This document shows positions 1 to 9,033 of a stretch of 64,000 bases of DNA, in pieces. The notes below the pieces were generated by a model. That model did not search any database and was not told the origin of the DNA. It saw nothing but the letters and a program-made list of their open reading frames with translations. Origin of the DNA: CAXOVX01 sp964213345. GTDB lineage: Bacteria > Pseudomonadota > Alphaproteobacteria > Rickettsiales > Midichloriaceae. The translations under genes and the position numbers were made by a program. How positions within the stretch are numbered: the stretch's first letter is position 1; each line of letters opens with the position of its first letter. The stretch lies in NCBI GenBank assembly GCA_964213345.1, contig CAXOVX010000015.1, forward strand, positions 76,914 to 140,913, written 5' to 3'.

Positions 1-302
1 AGCAACATAATATAGGCAAATACGCTTCAATACGGCTATAAACCTATCATACAACAATAAATTTTCGAAATCTCTCCGGTGTTTTACATACACATAAAAC
101 AACTAAACTCACTCTCTTGGTAGCCTAATAGAGTAAGTTTAGTTCTAGTCACTATCTCGCTAAGACTCATATGCCCATTCCTGCACATATGGTTTTTCTT
201 ATCCTTCTTTATGTATTCCAATAAATGGGCTCTCCACAAGGGGACGAATCCTTTGCAAAAATCATCAACATAACAATATATTCCTGAAAAATCTGTTCCC
301 AT
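1..302 (-). pseudogene. IS982 transposase, N-terminal fragment
   Basis: Minus-strand reading starts at ATG 300-302 with MGTDFSGIYCYVDDFCKGF, the usual start of IS982 transposases (YxxVDDFC), followed by the RNGHMSLSEIVT segment. The frame breaks at about 84. Later segments are recognisable only by comparison with the copy at 16.4-17.3 kb. The catalytic C-terminal half would lie off the left edge. Probably non-functional because the frame is broken inside the visible part. Confidence 0.65.
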
Positions 303-400
303 ATGATACCTGTTTGTTAGGGTTTATCGTCTTTTTCAAACAGATATCATATGTTCTTCTTGTCGCAATATATTATTCATTCCTTATCCTTAGTTCGGGA
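1..400 (-). mobile_element. IS982-family element, 5' part (cut by window edge)
   Basis: The right part of an insertion sequence. Positions 1-400 match 16936-17331 nearly base for base. The outer end at about 383-400 is the same inverted-repeat type (CTTA..CCTTA..TTCGGG) found at both ends of the second copy. The minus strand encodes the N-terminus of an IS982-type transposase. The rest lies left of the window. Confidence 0.75.
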
Positions 401-633
401 GTTTTACTAAATATAACATAACTTTTCCCTGCAGGCTTGGATACTAATGGAGCTCCGATTCTGGGACTGATGCTGGATGGTTTGTATTTTCAGGAGTTAA
501 AGACGCTATTATTTGAATGATTTTAGCTAAGGAATGTGTCTTATAGACTGTGTTTAAAATTTATTATTTGTGTATTCTAGAAGATTCTCTATATTTTTGG
601 TGATTAGCTATACCAATCCCTTGATTGGCAGGG
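401..633. other. Intergenic stretch with a possible coding remnant
   Basis: No intact gene. A short plus-strand open segment at about 435-515 would read AGLDTNGAPILGLMLDGLY and ends at a TGA near 518. It looks like the end of a lost gene, but I do not recognise the family. The rest is AT-rich without clear structure. Confidence 0.25.
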
Positions 634-1522
634 TCAATATGCACAACGTTTTAAATAAAAACGAATAGCATGCATAAGTGCTGAAAACTTATTCTTTGCT
701 ATGCTAAAGAGGCGTGAATATATAGTATCTTTAGAAAAGACCCACTCAAAAGGCGCCCTCCATATAGAATCCGAAGGGTCGAACCCACCATTTTTACCCT
801 TCCTATCAGTCTTCTTAATTCCTCCAAGATGCCCTCTTTTAGCTATGGCTATAGTTTTGGCAGGAGACGTGCAATACCCATTATCTGCGTATATAGAGCG
901 CCTAGACGGGCACACATGTTTAAATCCCTGGGCATCTGTTAACGTTTGCTGGTGTAATCGTCGCCTTATCTACACTCACATGTTTTTTATAACCATACAA
1001 AAACTTAGTACCACCTTTACAGCCGATCTTAGCTTGTTTATCATGTGCCACTTTAGACAAAACTTCATTATTCAGTTTTTCATATTTCTTCCGCCTTGCC
1101 TCATCTCTCTCTTCCCACAAACTTGCCTTCGATATTAGGTGCGATGCATCAACAAATGTAAATACCTCGCTTATATAATTGCGCCATAAGCTGATCTCTG
1201 AAAATACTAAATATCCTAGATAGCTTTGGTCCCTATCTTTTCCCTTAGCTTACTAAATACGCTATAATCTGGAGTCGCATCCCTTAAATCAAACTCACAA
1301 AACCACTTTGCTGCGTTGCCATCACTCTATCTTTCAAGTTCTTATCGCTCAAATCTTCCATCAATTGCAGAAGCACTTAAATAGCCTATGAACTCTGTAA
1401 CCTTTGTAATTAGCTGGCAACTCAACTGCTGATAACTCACCACTAATTGCCGCAAAATTAAATAATGCCTTGAAACTCCTCTATTGATTATCCCTAGATA
1501 CCAACTCTTCCAAACTCACCAT
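634..1522 (-). pseudogene. IS5-family transposase, degraded
   Basis: Read on the minus strand from ATG at 1520-1522 (MVSLEELVSRDNQ), the segments appear in several frames: a WFCEFDLRDATPDYSVF block, then IGCKGGTKFLYGYKKHVSVD (920-1120), then VCPSRRSIYADNGYCTSPAK and the C-terminal KNKFSALMHAIRFYLKR (634-915). This is the order of an IS5-type DDE transposase with its YGYKxHVSVD and YADKGY-like motifs. At least four frameshifts or stops interrupt it, so it is a dead copy. Terminal inverted repeats were not identified. Confidence 0.7.
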
Positions 1523-1785
1523 TATTATTTAACTTAATACCATTTGTCCACCATATATCTTGCCCACCTACATGAATAATACCTTTTATCTCATCTCGCA
1601 ACAGCCCCTTTATCAGTTTTTATCGAAACGCCTCAAACCCCCAATTTGCCCTTATAACATTTTATATTTTTGGAAAGCCAAATTCATAAATCGTGTATCA
1701 TCAGCCCTATTTTATAGGTATTACAAGCAGTTTTCTTATCCAAAGTTGAGGGGTTTAAGACACAACCATTTTTCATTTAACTATA

Positions 1786-2916
1786 TTAGAATTTATACGT
1801 CACTCCAGCCGTAAAGAGAAAACTGCTTAAATTTGTGCTAATACCACCTATTGACGTGTTATTTATGTGGGTAATCAGCACTTTACTCGAGGTAACCTTC
1901 CCATAATCAAAGTATCGCACAGAAGCACTCAAAGAAAGCTTATTATTTATGGGATAGGCAACACCTGCACCAATCGACCATGCGAGCGATGTATTGCTCT
2001 TTTTTTCTGCTTTGATAACCAATGATCCAGCATTATCACGGCCCTTCAATACCTTAAATTCATGCAATGTGACTCCAACTCCACCAGTAATATAAGGCCT
2101 CATACTATGAATAGCAGGTAAAAAATAAGAACCATTCAACATAAACGTATGTGTGTTATTTTTTAGTTTTGCCTCTTCCTTTATCTCTTCATGTTTTGTT
2201 ACTTGTGCCATTTTTACGGCAGGAACCTCTTTGTCATGCACTTTTACAGCCTCTGTCACTACCTCTGTCACTATACCAAATTTTTCCCGAGCTTCTCTAA
2301 GATTTTGCTGCATTTTCTCGTTAGCCCGTCCCATTCTTTCCTCTTTCTTTCCCCCCCAAGCTGGGTTATCAGCTGGTAGTCTGGTCGCTAACGCTTCCCT
2401 CCTGCCTGCCATCCACTTTTCCCATTGTACACGAGCATCGTACTCTTGCCGCTGGATATTAGTTAGGTGTTCCATGTGCCACTTAATCCCCTCCTGCTTA
2501 TGTGTTGCTCTATGAACTTCTGCATTATGAATTGTAGTGACTACAGAATCACTAACATCACTATTTGCTTGACTACCAATTTGCCCGGTTTCTGACCATT
2601 GATACGATTTTGTACACACATTACTTGTGGACTGCATAAATAGCCCGATAGCGAAGTTATCACTAACTTGAGCTCCTACTTCTATGCCATATGCTATGCC
2701 ATTGCTAAATTTTGAAGTACTTAGTTTTATTGCGCTATTACTAGTACCACCCTCAAATCCCTGCGTAACCCCAGTACTTAGTTCCAGCTTAGCATAAACA
2801 TTATTTTGAGTTACAGCTTTTGCATATGACTGACTACTGTACAAGACAAATAACATAATAGCTAGAAAAAGCAATTTGTGCACACCACCATAACCTAATC
2901 CCATACCTCTCCCCAT
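1786..2916 (-). CDS. Outer-membrane beta-barrel surface protein (P44/Msp2-OMP-like)
   Basis: A 376-residue protein with a signal peptide (hydrophobic residues 13-27, likely cleavage after YAKA). Barrel-like strands follow at about 38-100. The C-terminal half (255-376) has the pattern of small Rickettsiales and alphaproteobacterial porin-like barrels: RPYITGGVGV, WSIGAGVAYPINNKLSLSAS, then a terminal aromatic strand ending TYKF. A highly charged, helix-prone segment of roughly 140 residues (about 110-253, rich in K, E, R and Q) interrupts the barrel and is probably an exposed loop. Role inferred: surface antigen or adhesin. The family assignment rests on pattern only. It stands alone on the minus strand, with decayed IS sequence just downstream. 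Confidence 0.6.
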   Translation of the reverse strand: MGRGMGLGYGGVHKLLFLAIMLFVLYSSQSYAKAVTQNNVYAKLELSTGVTQGFEGGTSNSAIKLSTSKFSNGIAYGIEVGAQVSDNFAIGLFMQSTSNVCTKSYQWSETGQIGSQANSDVSDSVVTTIHNAEVHRATHKQEGIKWHMEHLTNIQRQEYDARVQWEKWMAGRREALATRLPADNPAWGGKKEERMGRANEKMQQNLREAREKFGIVTEVVTEAVKVHDKEVPAVKMAQVTKHEEIKEEAKLKNNTHTFMLNGSYFLPAIHSMRPYITGGVGVTLHEFKVLKGRDNAGSLVIKAEKKSNTSLAWSIGAGVAYPINNKLSLSASVRYFDYGKVTSSKVLITHINNTSIGGISTNLSSFLFTAGVTYKF

Positions 2917-2973
2917 AGACCTTAGTTTGTGTATTTATAAACTAAATAACATTCACATTTTACGCCAACTTTA

Positions 2974-3534
2974 CTACACTCCTTCCAGCACTTCTCCTAT
3001 AATGAAATGCTCTATAAATAACTCATTACAGTATAAATCTGCAACTCCTATACAATATTCATAATATGACCAATCAAGCACCGCACAATGTCCTGAACTA
3101 TCGTCAATAGGGATGAACCCACTATTGCTGTCTTGCACTTTGTCTTTGCACTCACTTACCATCAAAGCCTTCATTCCAGGATCATTCATCGCATTTTTCA
3201 AACTATTCATCGCATTATAGGTAAAAATATCTTTATCAAATAAATCAGACAGTACACCTACAGAAATTGCATTTTTGAATGAGTCTAGATTAAATCCAGG
3301 AAGTTGACCAAAGTGCTCTAGTGTAATCGAAGATTCACCTATTGTGGCACTATTCTGCTGCCCCTGCAAATAAATGAACCCAGCGTAAAGGTCAGATAGG
3401 TGTAGGCCTACCTTTACCACCTGACTACACGTGATACTTGCACCACATACATTGCTCAAAGCTTGTGTGATCACAGTTAAGGTACTTAGCAGTAAATTTG
3501 ATGCTTGTTGTTCCGCTAAACTTGCCATATACAT
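2974..3534 (-). CDS. Hypothetical protein, 186 aa
   Basis: I do not recognise this protein. It has no clear signal peptide. The N-terminal half is moderately hydrophobic (residues 10-60, with cysteines at SNVCGASITCS). The C-terminal half is acidic and has several more cysteines (SECKD, GHCAVL, YEYC, LYCNE). It shares strand and neighbourhood with the large repeat protein upstream, and the two may belong to one lineage-specific locus. Spacing to the next gene upstream is about 150 bp and includes a short MITE remnant. Confidence 0.5.
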   Translation of the reverse strand: MYMASLAEQQASNLLLSTLTVITQALSNVCGASITCSQVVKVGLHLSDLYAGFIYLQGQQNSATIGESSITLEHFGQLPGFNLDSFKNAISVGVLSDLFDKDIFTYNAMNSLKNAMNDPGMKALMVSECKDKVQDSNSGFIPIDDSSGHCAVLDWSYYEYCIGVADLYCNELFIEHFIIGEVLEGV

Positions 3535-3585
3535 TCCACAGAAAATTAATAATAAAACATTAACCTAGCATAAATTTACCGCCAG

Positions 3586-3615
3586 TACCAAGTCCCATTT
3601 TAAAACGAGTACTAG
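3586..3615 (+). repeat. MITE-like repeat, remnant
   Basis: TACCAAGTCCC followed by ATTTTAAAA and GAGTACTAG matches the left 30 bases of the window's 125-bp repeat family. The remainder of the element is not recognisable. Confidence 0.5.
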
Positions 3616-3686
3616 TATAACACCACGGCACAACGCAACCCACCTAGAATAAATCGCAAAGTGAGCTGTCGTCGTACCAAAATGCT

Positions 3687-5606
3687 TTACTGCTGCGGCA
3701 GTTCGACATCTTGCGCTAACTTGATAAAATCGTCACATAAAAACCATGCATCATCTATCATAGCCTTAGTCCAATTAATATCTGTATCAGCTCGACATAT
3801 CCTATTGGCTTCTGTATTGATTTCCGTTGTGTGAACTGTTATGTCCCCAACGCTATCAAGCAACGTCTTTGATGCAGTTGCTATATCGTTGGCACATTGC
3901 TGTGCGTCTGAATTAAGTGCTGCTACATTTTTCAACACATCATCGGTAAATTTAAGCAGCTTGTTAGCAGTTTCTTTGTCCCCCATTGCTGGGATCATTG
4001 CCATTATCTTTTGATAACATGAACCACTAACACCTGCATCTGTATCAGCCTTTGCCTTTGCTATCATCTTCAGCACATCTTTTGCCTGAGCCCAGAATTT
4101 TTGTCCTTCTGCCTTCACTTCTTCTGTCTGTAGTTCTTCCTTTACTTCTATCTTTTGTTCTTCCTTCACTCCTATCTTTTGTTCTTCCTTCACTCCTGTC
4201 TTTTGTTCTTCCTTCACTCCTGTCTTTTGTTCTTCCTTCACTCCTGTCTTTTGTTCTTCCTTTACTTCTATCTTTTGTTCTTCCTTCACTCCTATCTTTT
4301 GTTCTTCCTTCACTCCTATCTTTTGTTCTTCCTTCACTCCTGTCTTTTGTTCTTCCTTTACTTCTATCTTTTGTTCTTCCTTCACTCCTATCTTTTGTTC
4401 TTCCTTCACTCCTGTCTTTTGTTCTTCCTTTACTTCTATCTTTTGTTCTTCCTTCACTCCTATCTTTTGTTCTTCCTTCACTCCTATCTTTTGTTCTTCC
4501 TTCACTCCTGTCTTTTGTTCTTCCTTTACTTCTATCTTTTGTTCTTCCTTCACTCCTATCTTTTGTTCTTCCTTCACTCCTATCTTTTGTTCTTCCTTCA
4601 CTCCTGTCTTTTGTTCTTCCTTCACTCCTGTCTTTTGTTCTTCCTTCACTTCTGTCTGTAGCTTTCCTACCAATCCGAAGAAATTTTTGTTGCAGTATTC
4701 TTTTGCGATATCTGCAGGAGCATCATTATAACATCTAATGGTCAAGTTTTTCAGCAGCGCTTCACCTTCAGCACTATCAGCAACAACCTTATCCATGATT
4801 GTTTTCACGAAATTTGAATCTGTATATCCTGTTTTAAGCCCTGCCAACTTTTCACTAACTTTTGAAGTAAAAATGTCATAAGGTAAGCGAGCTTCACCGT
4901 TACCCAGTTTGAAATCTGAGAAAGATTTGGGTCCTTCATTATTATTCATCAACTCTATGCTCATAACATAATCAGCCAGATGCGCCTGTGCACTAACACC
5001 ACCATTCCTTACTTCACCATAGCTAGTTTCAAGAACATCAATCATCTGCTTCAAGATTGACTCAGCATTATTCAATATAACCTGCTGTTCATTAGTTACT
5101 GTATGACCTATGCTATAATCTATGTGATTTTCTGTTATTTCTTTTGGTACAGAGCTAGCATTTTGAAATGTGTATTTTTCAATATTTTCAGCTATTTTAC
5201 TCATTTTCCCCAAGAAATCCCCATTACAGAAGATCTTTGATTCAGCGGATTGATGAAAAATGTTCTTTTGACATGTTACATTCGTAAATTCATCAGTGGA
5301 GTTCTTGGTACCTAAATTCCCGATAACATTAGCAATGTGTTCTGATGTATAGTTGTAGTTTCTTTGAAATTTTGTAAACCCTGCTTTTAGGGTATCATTG
5401 AAGAGAGTGGTGTTTACACCCTTAATTGTGCTCAGTGTGTTTATCCCAAAGGTGTTTGTGCCAAGAGCTTCTGTTATATCAGCACTACCATCCTGTGCTG
5501 TTTGATAAGCATCCTGAATCATCTTTGACATTTGTGTTACAAGCATTTCAGTTTGCTGTAAGAGCATAATTTTCTCATGCTTCTCTCTTATTGTCATTAC
5601 TGTCAT
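3687..5606 (-). CDS. Large hypothetical protein with 21 tandem KEEQ octapeptides
   Basis: A 639-residue protein of unknown function. The N-terminal about 315 residues are helix-rich with cysteines but show no known motif. Residues about 317-489 consist of tandem octapeptides VKEEQK(T/I)(G/E), 21 full units, very charged and likely an extended helix or coil. The C-terminal about 150 residues are again helix-rich with spaced cysteines. No signal peptide or membrane segment is visible. Tandem-repeat proteins of Ehrlichia and Anaplasma are often secreted effectors or antigens, so a similar role is possible but inferred only from the repeat architecture. The start at MTVMTIREKHEKI is the first ATG; an internal Met at residue 4 is equally possible. 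Confidence 0.6.
   Translation of the reverse strand: MTVMTIREKHEKIMLLQQTEMLVTQMSKMIQDAYQTAQDGSADITEALGTNTFGINTLSTIKGVNTTLFNDTLKAGFTKFQRNYNYTSEHIANVIGNLGTKNSTDEFTNVTCQKNIFHQSAESKIFCNGDFLGKMSKIAENIEKYTFQNASSVPKEITENHIDYSIGHTVTNEQQVILNNAESILKQMIDVLETSYGEVRNGGVSAQAHLADYVMSIELMNNNEGPKSFSDFKLGNGEARLPYDIFTSKVSEKLAGLKTGYTDSNFVKTIMDKVVADSAEGEALLKNLTIRCYNDAPADIAKEYCNKNFFGLVGKLQTEVKEEQKTGVKEEQKTGVKEEQKIGVKEEQKIGVKEEQKIEVKEEQKTGVKEEQKIGVKEEQKIGVKEEQKIEVKEEQKTGVKEEQKIGVKEEQKIEVKEEQKTGVKEEQKIGVKEEQKIGVKEEQKIEVKEEQKTGVKEEQKTGVKEEQKTGVKEEQKIGVKEEQKIEVKEELQTEEVKAEGQKFWAQAKDVLKMIAKAKADTDAGVSGSCYQKIMAMIPAMGDKETANKLLKFTDDVLKNVAALNSDAQQCANDIATASKTLLDSVGDITVHTTEINTEANRICRADTDINWTKAMIDDAWFLCDDFIKLAQDVELPQQ
4141..4650 (-). 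repeat. 24-bp tandem repeat (VNTR) inside the KEEQ protein
   Basis: Twenty-one head-to-tail copies of a 24-bp unit, seen on the plus strand as TTTTGTTCTTCCTTCACTCC and variants. Units differ at two codons (T/I and G/E). They group in blocks that run KTG, KIG (one or more), KIE, so a higher-order period of about 3-5 units overlies the 24-bp period. The length is a multiple of three, so changes in copy number keep the frame. Confidence 0.95.
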
Positions 5607-5931
5607 AAAATCTTCCCCTATGATAAAAAATAAATTATCGTACTATATCACTACCACTTGCTCATACCAATCGAGCACCCGTAGTGTATGTGTAATATTT
5701 AATAAAAGCAACAATTATTTTTAATATTTTTCAATCATAAAGAGAATATGCTACAAGCAGTGTGTTAATTTATTCTACGCTTCCTGCATTTATAAACCTG
5801 TACTCAAAATCGAGAGGATCTGATTTTTTGCAATAATCCTAACTTGCAAAAAACATGTAAACAGGTTTTACTGGTGGAAACCATTGAGAAAAATAAAATT
5901 CCTCATGAATCGCTCTTCATAAATAGACAAT

Positions 5932-6672
5932 ATGGCAGCTTTTACTATGATATTATCAAATATAATAGCAGCAGTGTTTGGCTTACTGATAGGCAATTTT
6001 GCAACAACAGCTTTGCATCGATTACCGCGTAGAGTCACTCTGATGGGATTTCACAAAACACTAACACAGCCCCCATTTTGCTCATGGTGTCATCATCCAC
6101 TGCGTTTTTACGAATACCTACCATTTATAAGCTGGTTTACCACATTAGGTAAGTGCAATTACTGTGGACATCAAATTAGCAAATCTTACACCATCATCGA
6201 AGCACTCACCTCCTTAGTTGCAATCACCGCTTATAATGTGCATGGATTTAGTGAGCCCTACATCTTGATAGTCATTTTTACCGCTTGCCTTCTACTTGCC
6301 ATATTTTTATATGTTGAGCATGGCACTATTTTTACTATCATAACGTTTGTAATTTGCGTATTAGGAGCAATTTACAGAACACTCGTTGATCACACTGTTC
6401 TTCCATGGGTAACTAGAGTCTGCCTGGCATCAATTATGAGCATGTACTTACTACATAGGGACGATAATCTGTTGGATAAAGCAAAACAAAGTGTCGTACA
6501 TACAATTATACCAGCTGGCATATGGTGTAGTAGTCTTACCTCATTTTCTTTCTATTGCTTTATAACAACACTTTATTTATATTATAAATTTTATAAAATG
6601 CTCCCTAAGCAGTTTCAGGGATACGTTATGAACATAGTATTATTGGCTATGTTTGTTTTTGCTTCTTATTAA
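5932..6672 (+). CDS. Prepilin-peptidase-like membrane protein (N-terminal domain of A24 family)
   Basis: A 246-residue multi-pass protein. Residues 1-100 match the amino-terminal domain of type IV prepilin peptidases: a first membrane helix ending GLLIGNFATTALHRLPRR, then two cysteine pairs (CSWCHHPL and CNYCGHQIS) around LPFISWF, then a helix starting TIIEALTSLVAI. In known enzymes this is the zinc/cytoplasmic domain ahead of the aspartate protease core. The usual catalytic Asp and GxGD pair is not evident in the C-terminal membrane part, so activity is uncertain. It is followed 4 bp later by the likely radA start, suggesting co-transcription with radA and cvpA. Confidence 0.65.
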   Translation: MAAFTMILSNIIAAVFGLLIGNFATTALHRLPRRVTLMGFHKTLTQPPFCSWCHHPLRFYEYLPFISWFTTLGKCNYCGHQISKSYTIIEALTSLVAITAYNVHGFSEPYILIVIFTACLLLAIFLYVEHGTIFTIITFVICVLGAIYRTLVDHTVLPWVTRVCLASIMSMYLLHRDDNLLDKAKQSVVHTIIPAGIWCSSLTSFSFYCFITTLYLYYKFYKMLPKQFQGYVMNIVLLAMFVFASY

Positions 6673-6676
6673 TGTG

Positions 6677-8050
6677 ATGGGTAAATCCGTATACATATGT
6701 CAAATATGCGGCAGTCAGTACAATAAATGGCAGGGGAAGTGTGAAGAATGCGAAACATGGAATACTATAATCGAGGAAATAGTAGATTCACTCCCTTTTA
6801 TCGGTAAGAAGGGAGAAAAGACAAAAGTTAGCAGTAGTGGAGTGGAAGTTTTCGATCTAAGTAATATATCGCAAACTGAAGTAACAAGATATAGTACTGG
6901 TATCGAAGAATTTAATCGTGTACTAGGTGGTGGCATCGTGCCAGGTGTTGCAGTCTTGCTGTACGGTGAACCTGGAATAGGTAAATCAACTCTACTGTTG
7001 CAGCTATGTAATACAATTAGCCTTAACAGCTTCCAATGTTGGTATATCAGTGGCGAAGAATCTGTAGCACAAATCAAAATCAGGGCCCACAGACTTGAAA
7101 TTAATAATCAGAACATAAAATTACTAGCAACAACCAATATCACAGATATTGCAACAATAGCAAATCAGCTCAAATCCCCTAGTCTCATCATCATAGACTC
7201 CATCCAGACTATGTACTCCGAGTACATTAACTCTGCTCCAGGAACAGTAAGCCAGGTAAAAACATGTGCGTTTGAGTTAATAAAAATGGCAAAAAAACAT
7301 AGCGCAGCGCTTATCATTGTAGGACATATTACTAAAGATGGACAAGTAGCAGGACCAAAATTACTAGAACATATGGTAGATACAGTGCTATCTTTTGAGG
7401 GTGAAAATACACGACAATACAGAATTGTGCGGGCAATAAAGAATCGATTTGGCTCAACTAATGAAATTGGCGTATTCGAAATGTCCGGACACGGCTTAAC
7501 TGAAGTAAGCAACCCATCCAGCATATTTATGCCAGATAAAAATCAAAAAATTAGCGGATCTTGCATATTTGCCGGCATAGAAGGAACTAGAAGTATATTA
7601 GTAGAGGTACAGGCATTAGTCGCACAATCTTTTCTGGTAACACCAAGAAGAGCTGCTGTAGGTTGCGACAATAACAGACTAGCAATGATTATCGCTATAC
7701 TAAACGCCAGGCTAAACCTCAATCTAATGAATAAAGAGGTATACCTCAATATAGCAGGAGGTCTTAAAATCAACGAACCTGCTATAGACCTGGCAGTGGC
7801 AATAGCTCTGATCTCAGCGGCTCACTCTGTTACCATAGAAAGAGATACAGTGTTTTTTGGAGAGATAGGTTTATTAGGCGAGCTACGGCAAGTAATACAC
7901 GTAGAATCTAGAATTAATGAGGCAAAAAAATTGGGATTTAAGAAAATTGTAATGCCATACGATAAAAAGAATCATGTTAATATGGATATAGAAATTGCTT
8001 ATGTAAAAAATATAACTGAGATAGCAAAAATATTACTCAACAATAAATAA
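6677..8050 (+). CDS. radA: DNA repair protein RadA (Sms)
   Basis: RadA is a RecA-like ATPase that promotes branch migration in recombinational repair. From ATG 6677 the protein has about 457 residues. It shows the N-terminal C4 zinc finger (C8, C11, C22, C25), Walker A GEPGIGKS at 97-104, Walker B LIIIDS near 170, the RadA-specific KNRFG motif at 255-259, and a C-terminal Lon-like domain (GGLKINEPAIDLAVAIAL). I chose ATG 6677 over the open frame from 6653 because it gives the canonical MGKSVYICQICG start and avoids overlap with the upstream gene. Full length for the family. Confidence 0.95.
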   Translation: MGKSVYICQICGSQYNKWQGKCEECETWNTIIEEIVDSLPFIGKKGEKTKVSSSGVEVFDLSNISQTEVTRYSTGIEEFNRVLGGGIVPGVAVLLYGEPGIGKSTLLLQLCNTISLNSFQCWYISGEESVAQIKIRAHRLEINNQNIKLLATTNITDIATIANQLKSPSLIIIDSIQTMYSEYINSAPGTVSQVKTCAFELIKMAKKHSAALIIVGHITKDGQVAGPKLLEHMVDTVLSFEGENTRQYRIVRAIKNRFGSTNEIGVFEMSGHGLTEVSNPSSIFMPDKNQKISGSCIFAGIEGTRSILVEVQALVAQSFLVTPRRAAVGCDNNRLAMIIAILNARLNLNLMNKEVYLNIAGGLKINEPAIDLAVAIALISAAHSVTIERDTVFFGEIGLLGELRQVIHVESRINEAKKLGFKKIVMPYDKKNHVNMDIEIAYVKNITEIAKILLNNK

Positions 8051-8067
8051 CTCATATTACATCAATC

Positions 8068-8883
8068 ATGATAAGTTTTGAAATCCTCAAAATTAACGCT
8101 TTCGACATACTACTGATAATCATCGTATTGCTGTCAACTCTTACGGCTTTTAATCGTGGATTTATAGGCGCTGTATTGAGCCTGGGAGGATGGGTGTTAT
8201 CTATTATCCTGACATACTTAATCTTTCCCTACTTAGAACCATTCTTGCAAAAACACACTAATGGCTCAGAATTTTTAACTTTTTGCATAGGATACGTAGG
8301 TGGGTTAATTTTTTTCCTATTATTTTTTGCTATTCTAAATTTCATAATCTCTATGAGTTTAGGTAGCTTAGTTCAAGGTAAGTTTAATAAGTTTTTAGGA
8401 GCGTGCTTTGGTATATTTAAAGGTTGGTTACTTATATCATTCCTTTTTTTGTGCTTTTCAGTAATTGCAAGCATATTCGAGGGAAAAAATCTGCAAGATG
8501 ATGAGGTCATGCCATCCTTTATTCAAAAAGCTCAAAGCTTTAACATACTAAAAATGAGTAGAGCACATCTTTTAGAATTTTTACCTCAATCAATCTCTCA
8601 AAGCATACATAGTATCAACGCTAATAATAAAAAAACCAACATCCTATTAATTGCAGCTATAAAAAAATTAGCCCGCTATGCAACACCTGAAACAGCACAC
8701 AAGATAGGAGAGGAGGCGCAGAATATCGACTCGTATAAATCTGAACAACAGATGGCCATAGACACTCTAATGAAATTACTCCAGAACTATAAACAAAGCT
8801 ACAGAGAAGGATTAATCACAGAAGATCAAGCACTATCCTCTAGTGAACTACGGCAAATAGAGAACCTCGTAAAAGAAAAATAA
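8068..8883 (+). CDS. cvpA: CvpA-family membrane protein
   Basis: A 271-residue protein. The first about 165 residues form the CvpA domain: INAFDILLIIIVLLSTL, then the typical G-rich FNRGFIGAVLSLGGW, with four predicted membrane helices. The C-terminal about 100 residues are soluble, charged and probably cytoplasmic. CvpA was named for colicin V production and is linked to envelope integrity and stress tolerance; its exact role is unclear. It lies 17 bp after radA. The converging ABC-F gene is separated from it by a single MITE copy. Confidence 0.85.
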   Translation: MISFEILKINAFDILLIIIVLLSTLTAFNRGFIGAVLSLGGWVLSIILTYLIFPYLEPFLQKHTNGSEFLTFCIGYVGGLIFFLLFFAILNFIISMSLGSLVQGKFNKFLGACFGIFKGWLLISFLFLCFSVIASIFEGKNLQDDEVMPSFIQKAQSFNILKMSRAHLLEFLPQSISQSIHSINANNKKTNILLIAAIKKLARYATPETAHKIGEEAQNIDSYKSEQQMAIDTLMKLLQNYKQSYREGLITEDQALSSSELRQIENLVKEK

Positions 8884-8900
8884 AACTACTGGGGAAAAAA

Positions 8901-9028
8901 TACCAAGTTTCATTTATTAAATGAGCACTAGGAGTGCAATGGTGAGGGTGAGGGAGTGTAGAAATACTACATGACTGACCCCGAATCCTACAGTGCAGCG
9001 AAGTGAGCATTAAAAGGGGGACTTGGTA
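8901..9028 (+). repeat. MITE-like repeat, full copy (cvpA / ABC-F junction)
   Basis: A 128-bp copy with ends TACCAAGTTTC and GGGGGACTTGGTA. It contains the internal hairpin GCACTAGGAGTGC. It fills the space between two converging genes and ends 6 bp short of the ABC-F stop codon. Possibly acts as a bidirectional transcription end. Confidence 0.85.
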
Positions 9029-9033
9029 TAGTA

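Noticed and set aside
701..1138. Plus-strand 145-codon ORF
   Set aside because: Antisense to the recognisable IS5-type transposase remnant on the minus strand.
4141..4650. CRISPR array
   Set aside because: The repeats are head to tail without spacers, keep a reading frame and encode an octapeptide.
4052..4738. Long plus-strand ORFs (two frames) rich in Leu/Phe/Ser opposite the KEEQ repeats
   Set aside because: They are the complement of the 24-bp repeat, which is free of stops in several frames. No start context or family resemblance.
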